Shown: piece after piece, positions 9,472 to 20,200 of the stretch
How positions within the stretch are numbered: position 1 is the stretch's first letter
Layout of the letters: every line of letters begins with the position of its first letter
Source: Entrophospora sp. SA101
Taxonomy: Eukaryota; Glomeromycota; Glomeromycetes; Entrophosporales; Entrophosporaceae
DNA: 28,466 bases
Assembly: GCA_958430865.1 (NCBI GenBank)
Contig: CAUDNR010002269.1
Coordinates: 58,588 to 87,053 of the forward strand
Direction of reading: 5' to 3'
The notes under the pieces: generated by a model
What the model saw: the letters and a program-made list of their open reading frames with translations, nothing else
What the model was told of the DNA's origin: nothing
The model's database searches: none
Program-made: the position numbers and the translations under genes

Positions 9472-9930
9472 AGACAAATTTGTGAGCACACTTAGTGGTA
9501 CCAGATAACTGTAAATAAATAAAGATGGCCTTTTACAAGCTCAAGGGCTTCTATAAAGTTTCTTTTATTCAATTGCGTTCGATTTATTTCAGTCGTTTAC
9601 CCTTGTTTACATTTATTGGCCGATTGCAAACAACTTAAGTAGCTTGTTTAACAGCCTTACATTTCCGATTACAATAATACTATCAATATTTCCGATTAAC
9701 CTTTAGACGATACTTCATCAACACATACTAGTTAATCCAAACCTTTGCTTACTCACTAAAGCAAATTACGTTATTAATCGTTATTAATACTCACAAGTTA
9801 ACCAACGTTAATCCTAACCTTGCTTGCTTGCTCACTAAAGCAAAAAAACGTGGCTTTTTACCAAAGCCTCACAATTGTTACCTTTACCGAGGCATTAGCT
9901 ACACTTGTTGCTTTTATCAAAGCGATTTAA
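9472..9930 (-). repeat. Dispersed repeat R1, inner left copy
   Basis: Mirror of 16784-17242. On the minus strand it contains two internal direct repeats of about 40 bp beginning ttgctttagtgag, then a block gaaactttatagaagccc...aaaggcc...TTATTTATT...aagtgtgctcac that matches the element immediately upstream of kinase A. It lies 3' of the kinase B pseudogene in opposite orientation, so it is not simply that gene's promoter. It may be the end of a mobile element or a mobile promoter-like repeat. Confidence 0.5.
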
Positions 9931-10559
9931 ACAAAGAAAATAAAGACAATTTTTTTATTTTCTATCACAGAGTTTTATTTTATTAGATGTTAATTGTCTA
10001 TTAGTTCCCTCTGCGAGGACTCAAAGTTATGCTTTTTCAAGCGAAGACCGGAAGTTATCCTTAATAAATAAAGATAAAAACAAAGATAGGTTTATTATTG
10101 TAAAGTAATTTAACAATCAATATTGATATTATAAAAACTTCCATAATTATTTATACAGTTAATTATAGAAAGCTTTTAAATTAGTTGACCATTAAGTACC
10201 GAATTCCTAATCTATGATCTTATCTGCCCGGTCATGTATCACGTTATTAAGAAACGTCCGAGTTTAGTAGTAAATGAGTGTGTGGGAACTGAATTTTTTA
10301 TCGGCAAAAGACAAACTTGGCTTCTTGGAAACAACTGATGAAACAAAGGAGAGATTGGGACACACAAGAAATATATATATGTAAAAAAAGACCTTGGAAT
10401 ATATATTCATAAGTTTTTTTGTGAGCTTTATATTTTATCATCCTTTAAAGCAATTTTACTTGCTAATAGTCTTACAACTTTGGTAACATTTCGTCAAACA
10501 ACATTAGTATCATCCCAACTTCCTATATTCTTCAACAGCAAAATAGAATAGACCAGATT
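9931..10559. other. Spacer without visible gene
   Basis: No open frame of note and no motif I recognise. The last eight bases (10552-10559, accagatt) are the left target-site duplication of the adjacent MITE. Confidence 0.5.
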
Positions 10560-10745
10560 CAGTGTTGTGGCCAGAAACTCTTTTGGCTTCCCGAAACGTT
10601 TCGAAAAATGAACTTACACTAAGCAGAAATCTAAACCTAAACCTGAACATAAACATAAACTACTAACCTAAACTAGTTTCGGGTGGTTTCTGTTAGTTTC
10701 TGTTTCTGGTTTTCCCTAAACTCAGAGTTTCGGGTCACAACACTG
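10560..10745. mobile_element. 186-bp hAT-type MITE, left copy
   Basis: The element begins CAGTGTTGTGGCCAGAAACTC and ends with the inverted counterpart GAGTTTCGGGTCACAACACTG, giving terminal inverted repeats of about 20 bp with two mismatches. It is flanked by accagatt (10552-10559) and accagagt (10746-10753), an 8-bp target-site duplication with one mismatch. CAG...CTG ends with an 8-bp duplication are typical of hAT elements. The interior has no coding capacity and holds a run of cctaaac/cataaac motifs. It was probably mobilised by a hAT transposase such as the one decayed at 5980-6219. Confidence 0.85.
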
Positions 10746-11046
10746 ACCAGAGTTAATTAAAATATTGTTGATAAGAAACGACCAAAATACTGTGGGGAGG
10801 TGGGGGATAAATTATTTTTATTCTGTACATGACAATGTAACTATACCCAAATTCTGAACTTTTAGGATGTTTACAATGAAGATGACTAGGGCACCAGGGC
10901 ACCAATGCATCATGCGTTATGAACCCTCCCATAATTTTTGTGGGTTGTATATGTACGTTAGAATTATTGTTAGAGTTTTCTATTTGCATAACTTGAGATG
11001 TTGCTATATTATGTTAGCCCAAAAGAAAAGAAATATTTGATAGTCA
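10746..11046. other. Spacer with G-rich tract and 8-bp duplication
   Basis: Contains ggggaggtggggg (about 10794-10806), the strongest G tract in this AT-rich window, and a perfect 8-bp tandem duplication of gggcacca around 10888-10903. The right arm has one copy of that octamer, which accounts for the change of pairing sum from 26722 to 26714. The 78-codon minus frame over this region is broken in the right arm by the indel and is not supported. Confidence 0.6.
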
Positions 11047-11268
11047 ATGCTTCTTATGTTTTGCAAAATGTACCTGACGCAATACATTTCAGGGCAGCTT
11101 TGTGGTAACGAAATCAACGAAATTAACCAACACAGCAATAGAAAATCATCTCCTAGTAAGAAGTTTCTAAAGTACTGTAGAAAAAAGAAAAGCATCAAAG
11201 ATGTGAAACTTCATTCATCCTCAAAATTAATTTCGTGGATAAGAAAAAAACACCAGCTAATAAAATAA
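11047..11268 (+). CDS. Unrecognised basic small ORF, left copy
   Basis: A 73-codon frame with a strongly basic C-terminal half (KSSPSKKFLKYCRKKKS... ending WIRKKHQLIK). No family is recognised. About 350 bp downstream, near 11600-11650, another short frame also ends in a similar WIRQKH segment, suggesting two degenerate copies of one exon or domain. It may be a fragment of a decayed transposon gene. An overlapping frame on the opposite strand (11004-11198) is hydrophobic and looks like a shadow. Confidence 0.25.
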   Translation: MLLMFCKMYLTQYISGQLCGNEINEINQHSNRKSSPSKKFLKYCRKKKSIKDVKLHSSSKLISWIRKKHQLIK

Positions 11269-12022
11269 TAATAAAAATAAAATTGAGCAATTCGAATTGG
11301 AGTTACTGAAAAATTCCCTATTCCTTTCTCAAAATGTATATCCATCCCAATAAGAAACGGCATGTTGTTGAAGATTTTGAATATTGTAGAAAAACGAACG
11401 TCTTGGGTAGGTAAATGAATCAGGTAATCGAATACTTAAAATTATGGTGACATCATTGAGTAATATAAATAGTAATAGGTAATACAAGATTCAGATTAAA
11501 AAATTTTTCTTTTTTTTAAAAAAAAAAGTCAAAGGTAACTATTATATATTTTTTTTTTTCAGTTTATGAAATAACAAATGATGATTAAATTGTCGCCCCA
11601 GTCCGAATTAAAATTGTGTGGATAAGACAAAAACATAGTGAAAAGCCAAACAAACACTAATTTCTGAAAATATATATTTTAATAAATTGTTTTTCTTTTT
11701 GTATTTTTTTACTAATTAAAATATATTTCTAACATTTATATATTTCCTATAATATCGTTTAGAATTAACGTCATCTCCTTAATTAAAGGTAAATAAATAT
11801 TTGTTCTTTATTTGCTATTTTTTCAAATTAGAAATTTTTTAAAAAAAAAAATTTTAGCAAAATGATTAATTAATTAGTACTATCAAATTCTGAATTCATG
11901 AGGATAGAATAAATAATGATTGTATTTATTGTTGTATTATTTATGCAAATTTTAATCAAGTTTTAATCATTTACTTACTTTTTAATCTTGTGTATATATA
12001 TATATAATAATGTAGGGTTATA
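11269..12022. other. AT-rich inner end of left arm
   Basis: No gene. Homopolymer runs (t8a10 near 11510, polyT near 11550, polyA near 11840) are the same length in the mirror arm where I checked. The arm ends in a (TA)n tract at about 11993-12009 followed by the shared sequence gtagggttata. Confidence 0.5.
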
Positions 12023-12025
12023 CTT

Positions 12026-12803
12026 ACTTTGCCAAACTGTGCCAGAGTATTTTCAGCAGGAATTTGTTGTTCTTCATCGAACGAGTGGTAAAGTGATTGA
12101 ATTTATGCAAAATACAGTTGTGAAACATTATCCTTCAGTGGATTCTGTCATGAACCTTAAGACCCTTTATGATGAAATGGCCAAGCATCAAGTTCCTTTC
12201 ATTGATTCCCTCAATCACGTCAATATGGAGGAAGGATCAACACCATTCATGATTTTTTCACCAAAGGGCATGATGTGTTAACCACAATCAAAGGAAGCAT
12301 TGTGTTGTGTTTTGACTGCCCTTAAGGTATCTATTATCTTTCATTTTATCCATTGTCTGCTATCTTGAAAATGTAGGTATTTTATAAACGAATATCCATT
12401 CTCAGGCTCTCCACAAAATGAAAATCATGCATTGCGATCTCTGTTGGGATAATGTGTTAAAGTCCATAGATCGAGACAGTTGGTTCATTATTGATTTTGA
12501 TGATGCATGCCATGCTCCTTCAAATATTCCTAACACACAATTAGCTAAAGAAAGTCATGCACCTGAGATTTTTGAATTCCATCACAATGAGAATGTTGAT
12601 ATTTGGTCTGTTGGGTATTTGATTCAGACAGCCTCTGTTGAGCTTCAAGGATTGGATGAATTGAAGTTTATGCAAGAATGAACTTGATGGCAAAGGATAA
12701 ATTTAATAGACCAACAGCCAAAGATGCTTTGCGGTGGCTTTGGAGCAAATATAGAGATGTTCTTGAGGATTTTTTGAAAGAGGAGGAAATGGAAGAATCA
12801 TAA
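12026..12803 (+). pseudogene. Truncated Crinkler (CRN)-type kinase pseudogene
   Basis: Kinase-like motifs run in order: HCDLCWDNVL (catalytic loop), IIDFDDAC (DFG position), HAPEIF (APE), DIWSVGYLI, and RPTAKDALRWLW near the C-terminus. This set, especially the W(D/E)N catalytic loop with DFDDA, is what I associate with kinase-type C-terminal domains of Crinkler effectors, which are abundant in these fungi. An intron at 12327-12405 (79 nt, GT-TCTCAG, phase 0) joins the two halves in frame. Lesions: an in-frame TAA at 12279-12281 and a frame change at about 12674-12681, where TGA ends the frame and the remaining 43 codons continue in another frame to the stop at 12801-12803. The N-terminal lobe with the ATP loop is absent: recognisable sequence begins within about 10 bp of the palindrome junction. 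Confidence 0.65.
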
Positions 12804-13790
12804 TTCAGTTATTAATAAAAATGTGAAATAGCTACATCTGTAATAATTTTCAGGGGATTAATTTTTTAAATGCTTGAGTCATCTGCAAAATAATATAATG
12901 ATTCAAATTCTGCCCAAATGGGTTGTTGGTTTAGATTATATGGCAGGGTTGTGTAATTTATTTTTAGCATTTTAATAAAAAAAATCTTTGCACACACTTG
13001 TGATAATTTTTATGATGATTGTGTGGATCTGTTGATTGCTTATTAATATTAGGCGTCCATCCTAACATAATTTTTTCCAGATTTACTAGAATTCACAAAT
13101 GATATCTTCTTGACATTACACATTCATGGAAGCCCACTCGAAATCTGAATTTAATTCTTGGACCACTACAAAACATATAAAAATGGAGGTAGGTTTCACT
13201 AGTTGATCCTTTTATCCACTTTGCTTAAATCAAACGAAAATTCAATATTAATACAACTTATATTTTTGTAAAATTATCAACCATCAAAATCCAGAAGTTA
13301 ATCTACTACTACATATATATTTAGTGAAATCTTTCTTAGAGATGGCATGAAATAGTTAATTTGTGATCCACGATAGAAGTGCATACTGTAATTGGTAAAA
13401 TTTTGGGGATTGTCATTATTAAATGCTTACAATTGACCAACTTTCAAAATTTTTTTACCAATACACATGACACATATTGCACAAAATATCCAATAATATG
13501 ATGCAAATAATCTCAACCTTTATTTTGATTTTTTTTTTTTCAGTTATTTTTTTTACAAATTTTTGACTTTACTATTCAGCATCTGTGGATTTCCAAGAAT
13601 TTTATTATACTTTTTCATTGTTTCACAAATTATTTACAAATTTATTAATATATAGGTTCCAGAAAAACTGCAATTATTTGTACTAAAGCATAAGAATGTA
13701 AAGTTTTTCTTTGAATAACATAAAAATTTATTGTAAGTTTGAATTATTATCATTATCATCAAAATATAATTATAAATATAATTTATCTGT
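12804..13790. other. Loop DNA without recognisable gene, left of gap
   Basis: AT-rich with many stops in all frames. I looked for a continuation of the kinase pseudogene and for inverted copies of the segment right of the gap and saw neither. Nothing else is supported. Confidence 0.5.
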
Positions 13791-13800
13791 NNNNNNNNNN
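13791..13800. other. Assembly gap (10 Ns)
   Basis: Ten consecutive undetermined bases. A uniform run of ten suggests a scaffolding join rather than low-quality bases. Its position inside the palindrome loop means that linkage between the two arms rests on scaffolding, not on contiguous sequence. Confidence 0.98.
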
Positions 13801-14699
13801 TGGGAATATATCTTCTATGCATTGCCTAAATTGATATATCACATTACAAACATATTAAATTATATATTTGATCATATATGTTCCTAGCATGTATAAAAAA
13901 CTAAATAAAATTAAAATCATAGTTTTTCTTTCTACAATTAAATAATTTTGTAAATCCAGCTCATTGCGCATACTTTAAGAAGTTCAATGATCTCATAAGG
14001 ATCAAAATTGTCTATATTTATAAATATTAAAAATAATAATAAAAGCAATGTTAGTTGTGCAAGTCAATCAAGTTATTTCAAATTGAGCCTTAAAGTATTT
14101 TTAAGAATGATTTAAATGTGGATGTTTATATGATTTGGAAACTTGGAAAGTTAAATAACAATTTTTAACTATACTGTCACAAAACAAGAATTGGCGAAAT
14201 TTTATTCTTTGTATTTGTCAGATTAGTAATTCCTGTTCAAGAAAAAATAGTTAATGTTGTTAGACGACATTAATGCACATTGATCAAATCATTAAAATTA
14301 TTTCATATAAATTATAATAGCATTTGGTCAAATAGTTGACATTAAGCAGAAAAAAATCAGTTGATTGATTGATTAATATATAGACAGACAGATAAAAAAC
14401 TTCTTTATTAAATTATTATTAGAAAATGAATCAAATCAAGGAATTAATAACTAATAGTAGTTCAATATTTTTATGATCTTCGCCTAAAAAAAAAAGATTA
14501 AAGAAATTAAATAAATTATTATAAAAAAATTTTTTAAATGTAAAAAAAAAAAAACATTCAGAATATATAAAGAAAATGCTTTCAGCATAATATCAATTGT
14601 TATTAATACTCTCAGAATTAGCATGGTTATTGTAACATCATAATGTTATAAGTCAATTTATTAAATATATTGATATATACACACCTTTTTTAAAAATTA
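13801..14699. other. Loop DNA without recognisable gene, right of gap
   Basis: AT-rich. Contains short gattgatt and agacagacagata runs near 14360-14390 and several polyA tracts. No gene, RNA or transposon end is recognised. Confidence 0.5.
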
Positions 14700-15968
14700 T
14701 ATAACCCTACATTATTATATATATATATACACAAGATTAAAAAGTAAGTAAATGATTAAAACTTGATTAAAATTTGCATAAATAATACAACAATAAATAC
14801 AATCATTATTTATTCTATCCTCATGAATTCAGAATTTGATAGTACTAATTAATTAATCATTTTGCTAAAATTTTTTTTTTTAAAAAATTTCTAATTTGAA
14901 AAAATAGCAAATAAAGAACAAATATTTATTTACCTTTAATTAAGGAGATGACGTTAATTCTAAACGATATTATAGGAAATATATAAATGTTAGAAATATA
15001 TTTTAATTAGTAAAAAAATACAAAAAGAAAAACAATTTATTAAAATATATATTTTCAGAAATTAGTGTTTGTTTGGCTTTTCACTATGTTTTTGTCTTAT
15101 CCACACAATTTTAATTCGGACTGGGGCGACAATTTAATCATCATTTGTTATTTCATAAACTGAAAAAAAAAAATATATAATAGTTACCTTTGACTTTTTT
15201 TTTTAAAAAAAAGAAAAATTTTTTAATCTGAATCTTGTATTACCTATTACTATTTATATTACTCAATGATGTCACCATAATTTTAAGTATTCGATTACCT
15301 GATTCATTTACCTACCCAAGACGTTCGTTTTTCTACAATATTCAAAATCTTCAACAACATGCCGTTTCTTATTGGGATGGATATACATTTTGAGAAAGGA
15401 ATAGGGAATTTTTCAGTAACTCCAATTCGAATTGCTCAATTTTATTTTTATTATTATTTTATTAGCTGGTGTTTTTTTCTTATCCACGAAATTAATTTTG
15501 AGGATGAATGAAGTTTCACATCTTTGATGCTTTTCTTTTTTCTACAGTACTTTAGAAACTTCTTACTAGGAGATGATTTTCTATTGCTGTGTTGGTTAAT
15601 TTCGTTGATTTCGTTACCACAAAGCTGCCCTGAAATGTATTGCGTCAGGTACATTTTGCAAAACATAAGAAGCATTGACTATCAAATATTTCTTTTCTTT
15701 TGGGCTAACATAATATAGCAACATCTCAAGTTATGCAAATAGAAAACTCTAACAATAATTCTAACGTACATATACAACCCACAAAAATTATGGGAGGGTT
15801 CATAACGCATGATGCATTGGTGCCCTAGTCATCTTCATTGTAAACATCCTAAAAGTTCAGAATTTGGGTATAGTTACATTGTCATGTACAGAATAAAAAT
15901 AATTTATCCCCCACCTCCCCACAGTATTTTGGTCGTTTCTTATCAACAATATTTTAATTAACTCTGGT
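14700..15968. other. Inner end of right arm, AT-rich, with one weak ORF
   Basis: Mirror of 10746-12022. It holds the right copy of the basic 73-codon frame (15454-15675, minus strand) and the single copy of the octamer duplicated in the left arm. No other gene is visible. Confidence 0.5.
15454..15675 (-). CDS. Unrecognised basic small ORF, right copy
   Basis: Identical in translation to the 73-codon frame at 11047-11268. Same reservations: no family, strongly basic C-terminus, possibly a fragment of a decayed element. Confidence 0.25.
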   Translation of the reverse strand: MLLMFCKMYLTQYISGQLCGNEINEINQHSNRKSSPSKKFLKYCRKKKSIKDVKLHSSSKLISWIRKKHQLIK

Positions 15969-16154
15969 CAGTGTTGTGACCCGAAACTCTGAGTTTAGGG
16001 AAAACCAGAAACAGAAACTAACAGAAACCACCCGAAACTAGTTTAGGTTAGTAGTTTATGTTTATGTTCAGGTTTAGGTTTAGATTTCTGCTTAGTGTAA
16101 GTTCATTTTTCGAAACGTTTCGGGAAGCCAAAAGAGTTTCTGGCCACAACACTG
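15969..16154. mobile_element. 186-bp hAT-type MITE, right copy
   Basis: Mirror copy of 10560-10745 with the same inverted ends (CAGTGTTGTGACCCGAAACTC ... GGCCACAACACTG) and the same imperfect 8-bp target duplication (actctggt before, aatctggt after). Because site and flanks are shared, this is one insertion that was copied when the arms formed, not two transpositions. Confidence 0.85.
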
Positions 16155-16783
16155 AATCTGGTCTATTCTATTTTGCTGTTGAAGAATATAGGAAGTTGGG
16201 ATGATACTAATGTTGTTTGACGAAATGTTACCAAAGTTGTAAGACTATTAGCAAGTAAAATTGCTTTAAAGGATGATAAAATATAAAGCTCACAAAAAAA
16301 CTTATGAATATATATTCCAAGGTCTTTTTTTACATATATATATTTCTTGTGTGTCCCAATCTCTCCTTTGTTTCATCAGTTGTTTCCAAGAAGCCAAGTT
16401 TGTCTTTTGCCGATAAAAAATTCAGTTCCCACACACTCATTTACTACTAAACTCGGACGTTTCTTAATAACGTGATACATGACCGGGCAGATAAGATCAT
16501 AGATTAGGAATTCGGTACTTAATGGTCAACTAATTTAAAAGCTTTCTATAATTAACTGTATAAATAATTATGGAAGTTTTTATAATATCAATATTGATTG
16601 TTAAATTACTTTACAATAATAAACCTATCTTTGTTTTTATCTTTATTTATTAAGGATAACTTCCGGTCTTCGCTTGAAAAAGCATAACTTTGAGTCCTCG
16701 CAGAGGGAACTAATAGACAATTAACATCTAATAAAATAAAACTCTGTGATAGAAAATAAAAAAATTGTCTTTATTTTCTTTGT
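16155..16783. other. Spacer without visible gene, right arm
   Basis: Mirror of 9931-10559. Nothing recognisable. Confidence 0.5.
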
Positions 16784-17242
16784 TTAAATCGCTTTGATAA
16801 AAGCAACAAGTGTAGCTAATGCCTCGGTAAAGGTAACAATTGTGAGGCTTTGGTAAAAAGCCACGTTTTTTTGCTTTAGTGAGCAAGCAAGCAAGGTTAG
16901 GATTAACGTTGGTTAACTTGTGAGTATTAATAACGATTAATAACGTAATTTGCTTTAGTGAGTAAGCAAAGGTTTGGATTAACTAGTATGTGTTGATGAA
17001 GTATCGTCTAAAGGTTAATCGGAAATATTGATAGTATTATTGTAATCGGAAATGTAAGGCTGTTAAACAAGCTACTTAAGTTGTTTGCAATCGGCCAATA
17101 AATGTAAACAAGGGTAAACGACTGAAATAAATCGAACGCAATTGAATAAAAGAAACTTTATAGAAGCCCTTGAGCTTGTAAAAGGCCATCTTTATTTATT
17201 TACAGTTATCTGGTACCACTAAGTGTGCTCACAAATTTGTCT
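16784..17242 (+). repeat. Dispersed repeat R1, inner right copy
   Basis: Contains two internal repeats starting ttgctttagtgag (about 16870 and 16950), then the block gaaactttatagaagccc, aaaggccatc, TTATTTATT and aagtgtgctcac that resembles the element upstream of kinase A. Its downstream end coincides with the left border (17243) of the 1,588-bp tandem duplication. Confidence 0.5.
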
Positions 17243-20200
17243 AGGTACAAGAAAGAGAGAATCAAAGTAAACTCGTAAACTAATTAATTGACAAGCGCCA
17301 AATTAACTGATAGGAGTAGCCCAAAAGTTAAGCCATAATTGTTAATTAACCGAAATGGTACCTTGCAATATCACCATTTAATCAGAATCAAAAAACTGTA
17401 AAAAGTTCATTGTTATAATTTAGCTTTGAGAAACAAAATAAGGATAAGATAAAAAGATAAATAAAAAGATAATAAATATTAAAATTAGTTATTCATCAAT
17501 TCTTTCTTTTACTATTGTTACCAGAATTAATTAATTAATAATGGAATTTTATTCACTTTTGTTAAGATTCCGGAGAAAAGAGTTAAAATCAAGATTATTT
17601 AACGAACTGTTATTACTTGTATAACTTTAAAGCTTTTAGATTTAGCAATCTCTTCATCTAATATTCTACATGTATGATATGCATCTGGATGTGATTTTTG
17701 TTGTTGCGAACCACAACCGCCGCCGCTGCTGCCATTATCAATTTCACATTTTTTTTAATTTTCGAAAAATTTTTTATTGATTTTATTAAAATTAAAAACT
17801 ATCATCGCTACTATTATTTTTCAAACTTCATTTTTAAAATTTTCTTCCAATTTATTTATAACGAATTCATAAAGCTCTTCAATATTTGGCCTTTTTGATG
17901 GATGTGGATCCCAACTCCTCCGCATCATTTGTGCATAATCATCAGGCATTCCTGGCGAAATTGGTGGTCGTAAACTCTCTTCACATATTAATATATCAAA
18001 AATTAAACGATAATTATGAGCTCTATCATCAAATGGTAGATGACCAGCAAATATTTCCCACATTAACATTCCAAAACTATAGATATCTGATTCTCTTGTG
18101 TTCCTATTTCCATTAAGTAGCTCAGGTGCAATATATGATACAATTCCATAGGCTTTATTTGATGAATTTTCATCAACTGGACCACAAAATCCTAAATCTG
18201 TAATATAACCAATACCTTTCTTCACAAGTATATTACCACTATGTAAATCACAATGGATTAAATATTTTACATGTATACAATGTAATGCAATATACAAATA
18301 GACAATGATTGCATTTCTGTCTTTTAATGTTAAATTTAAACGATTTTTTTGTAAATAATAACCACTTAAATCTCCTTCTGGATAATGATTTAAAACTATT
18401 GCATAATTTCCATTATCTGGGAATTTAGTTATACCATAACAACCAACAATCAGCGATTTAATTTTGGAATAATTCATTGTCTGAAATTGAATATAAAATC
18501 AATTAGTATTATATAATACAGCATTATTTATTTTTGTTTTAAATGACAACTACCAACCTCATCAAAAAATGCTTTTACCTGGATCACTTGAATTATTTAA
18601 ATTTTTTTAATACCAAATTTTGCCTTCCAAAATAAATAAATTCCTTTTTATTTCCATCATAATCATTAATACTTCCTCTTGTCCATGTAGCAGCAAAAAT
18701 ACACCTTTTTTACTTTTTCAAATTGCTCAAAAGGAATCCATTCTAAAATAAAGTCTGGCAAAGATGATTTCATTTGATATTGTTGAATAAAAACATCAAT
18801 TATGCTAGTTCCAGATGTCCAATCAGTGAAAGGTACAAGAAAGAGAGAATCAAAGTAAACTCGTAAACTAATTAATTGACAAGCGCCAAATTAACTGATA
18901 GGAGTAGCCCAAAAGTTAAGCCATAATTGTTAATTAACCGAAATGGTACCTTGCAATATCACCATTTAATCAGAATCAAAAAACTGTAAAAAGTTCATTG
19001 TTATAATTTAGCTTTGAGAAACAAAATAAGGATAAGATAAAAAGATAAATAAAAAGATAATAAATATTAAAATTAGTTATTCATCAATTCTTTCTTTTAC
19101 TATTGTTACCAGAATTAATTAATTAATAATGGAATTTTATTCACTTTTGTTAAGATTCCGGAGAAAAGAGTTAAAATCAAGATTATTTAACGAACTGTTA
19201 TTACTTGTATAACTTTAAAGCTTTTAGATTTAGCAATCTCTTCATCTAATATTCTACATGTATGATATGCATCTGGATGTGATTTTTGTTGTTGCGAACC
19301 ACAACCGCCGCCGCTGCTGCCATTATCAATTTCACATTTTTTTTAATTTTCGAAAAATTTTTTATTGATTTTATTAAAATTAAAAACTATCATCGCTACT
19401 ATTATTTTTCAAACTTCATTTTTAAAATTTTCTTCCAATTTATTTATAACGAATTCATAAAGCTCTTCAATATTTGGCCTTTTTGATGGATGTGGATCCC
19501 AACTCCTCCGCATCATTTGTGCATAATCATCAGGCATTCCTGGCGAAATTGGTGGTCGTAAACTCTCTTCACATATTAATATATCAAAAATTAAACGATA
19601 ATTATGAGCTCTATCATCAAATGGTAGATGACCAGCAAATATTTCCCACATTAACATTCCAAAACTATAGATATCTGATTCTCTTGTGTTCCTATTTCCA
19701 TTAAGTAGCTCAGGTGCAATATATGATACAATTCCATAGGCTTTATTTGATGAATTTTCATCAACTGGACCACAAAATCCTAAATCTGTAATATAACCAA
19801 TACCTTTCTTCACAAGTATATTACCACTATGTAAATCACAATGGATTAAATATTTTACATGTATACAATGTAATGCAATATACAAATAGACAATGATTGC
19901 ATTTCTGTCTTTTAATGTTAAATTTAAACGATTTTTTTGTAAATAATAACCACTTAAATCTCCTTCTGGATAATGATTTAAAACTATTGCATAATTTCCA
20001 TTATCTGGGAATTTAGTTATACCATAACAACCAACAATCAGCGATTTAATTTTGGAATAATTCATTGTCTGAAATTGAATATAAAATCAATTAGTATTAT
20101 ATAATACAGCATTATTTATTTTTGTTTTAAATGACAACTACCAACCTCATCAAAAAATGCTTTTACCTGGATCACTTGAATTATTTAAATTTTTTTAATA

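Larger units (their letters stand above)
467..12022 (+). repeat. Left arm of a giant inverted repeat
   Basis: The whole segment recurs in reverse complement at 14700-28158. Pairing is seen directly at many places: the dispersed-repeat copies, both kinase loci, the small ORFs, the hAT remnant and the MITE. Coordinates pair by constant sums that change only at indels (26722, 26714, 28302, about 28622 going outward). The inner part from about 3540 to 12022 is identical to the right arm wherever I compared it, apart from an 8-bp duplication near 10890 and the absence of the right arm's 1,588-bp duplication. The part outward of about 3480 is clearly diverged. Homology stops at about 467 outside and at 12022 inside, next to a (TA)n tract. 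Confidence 0.95.
12023..14699. other. Single-copy loop of the palindrome
   Basis: The sequence between the arms has no inverted counterpart. Both arm ends share gtagggttata next to a (TA)n tract, and beyond that they differ completely. The loop holds a Crinkler-type kinase pseudogene at its left end, a 10-N gap at 13791-13800, and otherwise AT-rich DNA without recognisable genes. Confidence 0.85.

Noticed and set aside
10600..10745. True telomeric repeat
   Set aside because: Only a few degenerate units inside a TIR-bounded element; no array and no chromosome-end context.
11988..12025. ATG start for the CRN kinase fragment within the (TA)n tract
   Set aside because: This start lies in arm sequence and encodes low-complexity residues; family-like sequence starts only after the junction, so the frame extension is fortuitous.
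13634..13822. 62-codon frame spanning the N gap
   Set aside because: It contains undetermined residues and AT-rich low-complexity sequence; the openness depends on the gap.
17698..17898. Minor frames opposite kinase B (also 8816-9016, 8598-8828, 19286-19704)
   Set aside because: They are antisense shadows of the kinase B catalytic frame and tail.
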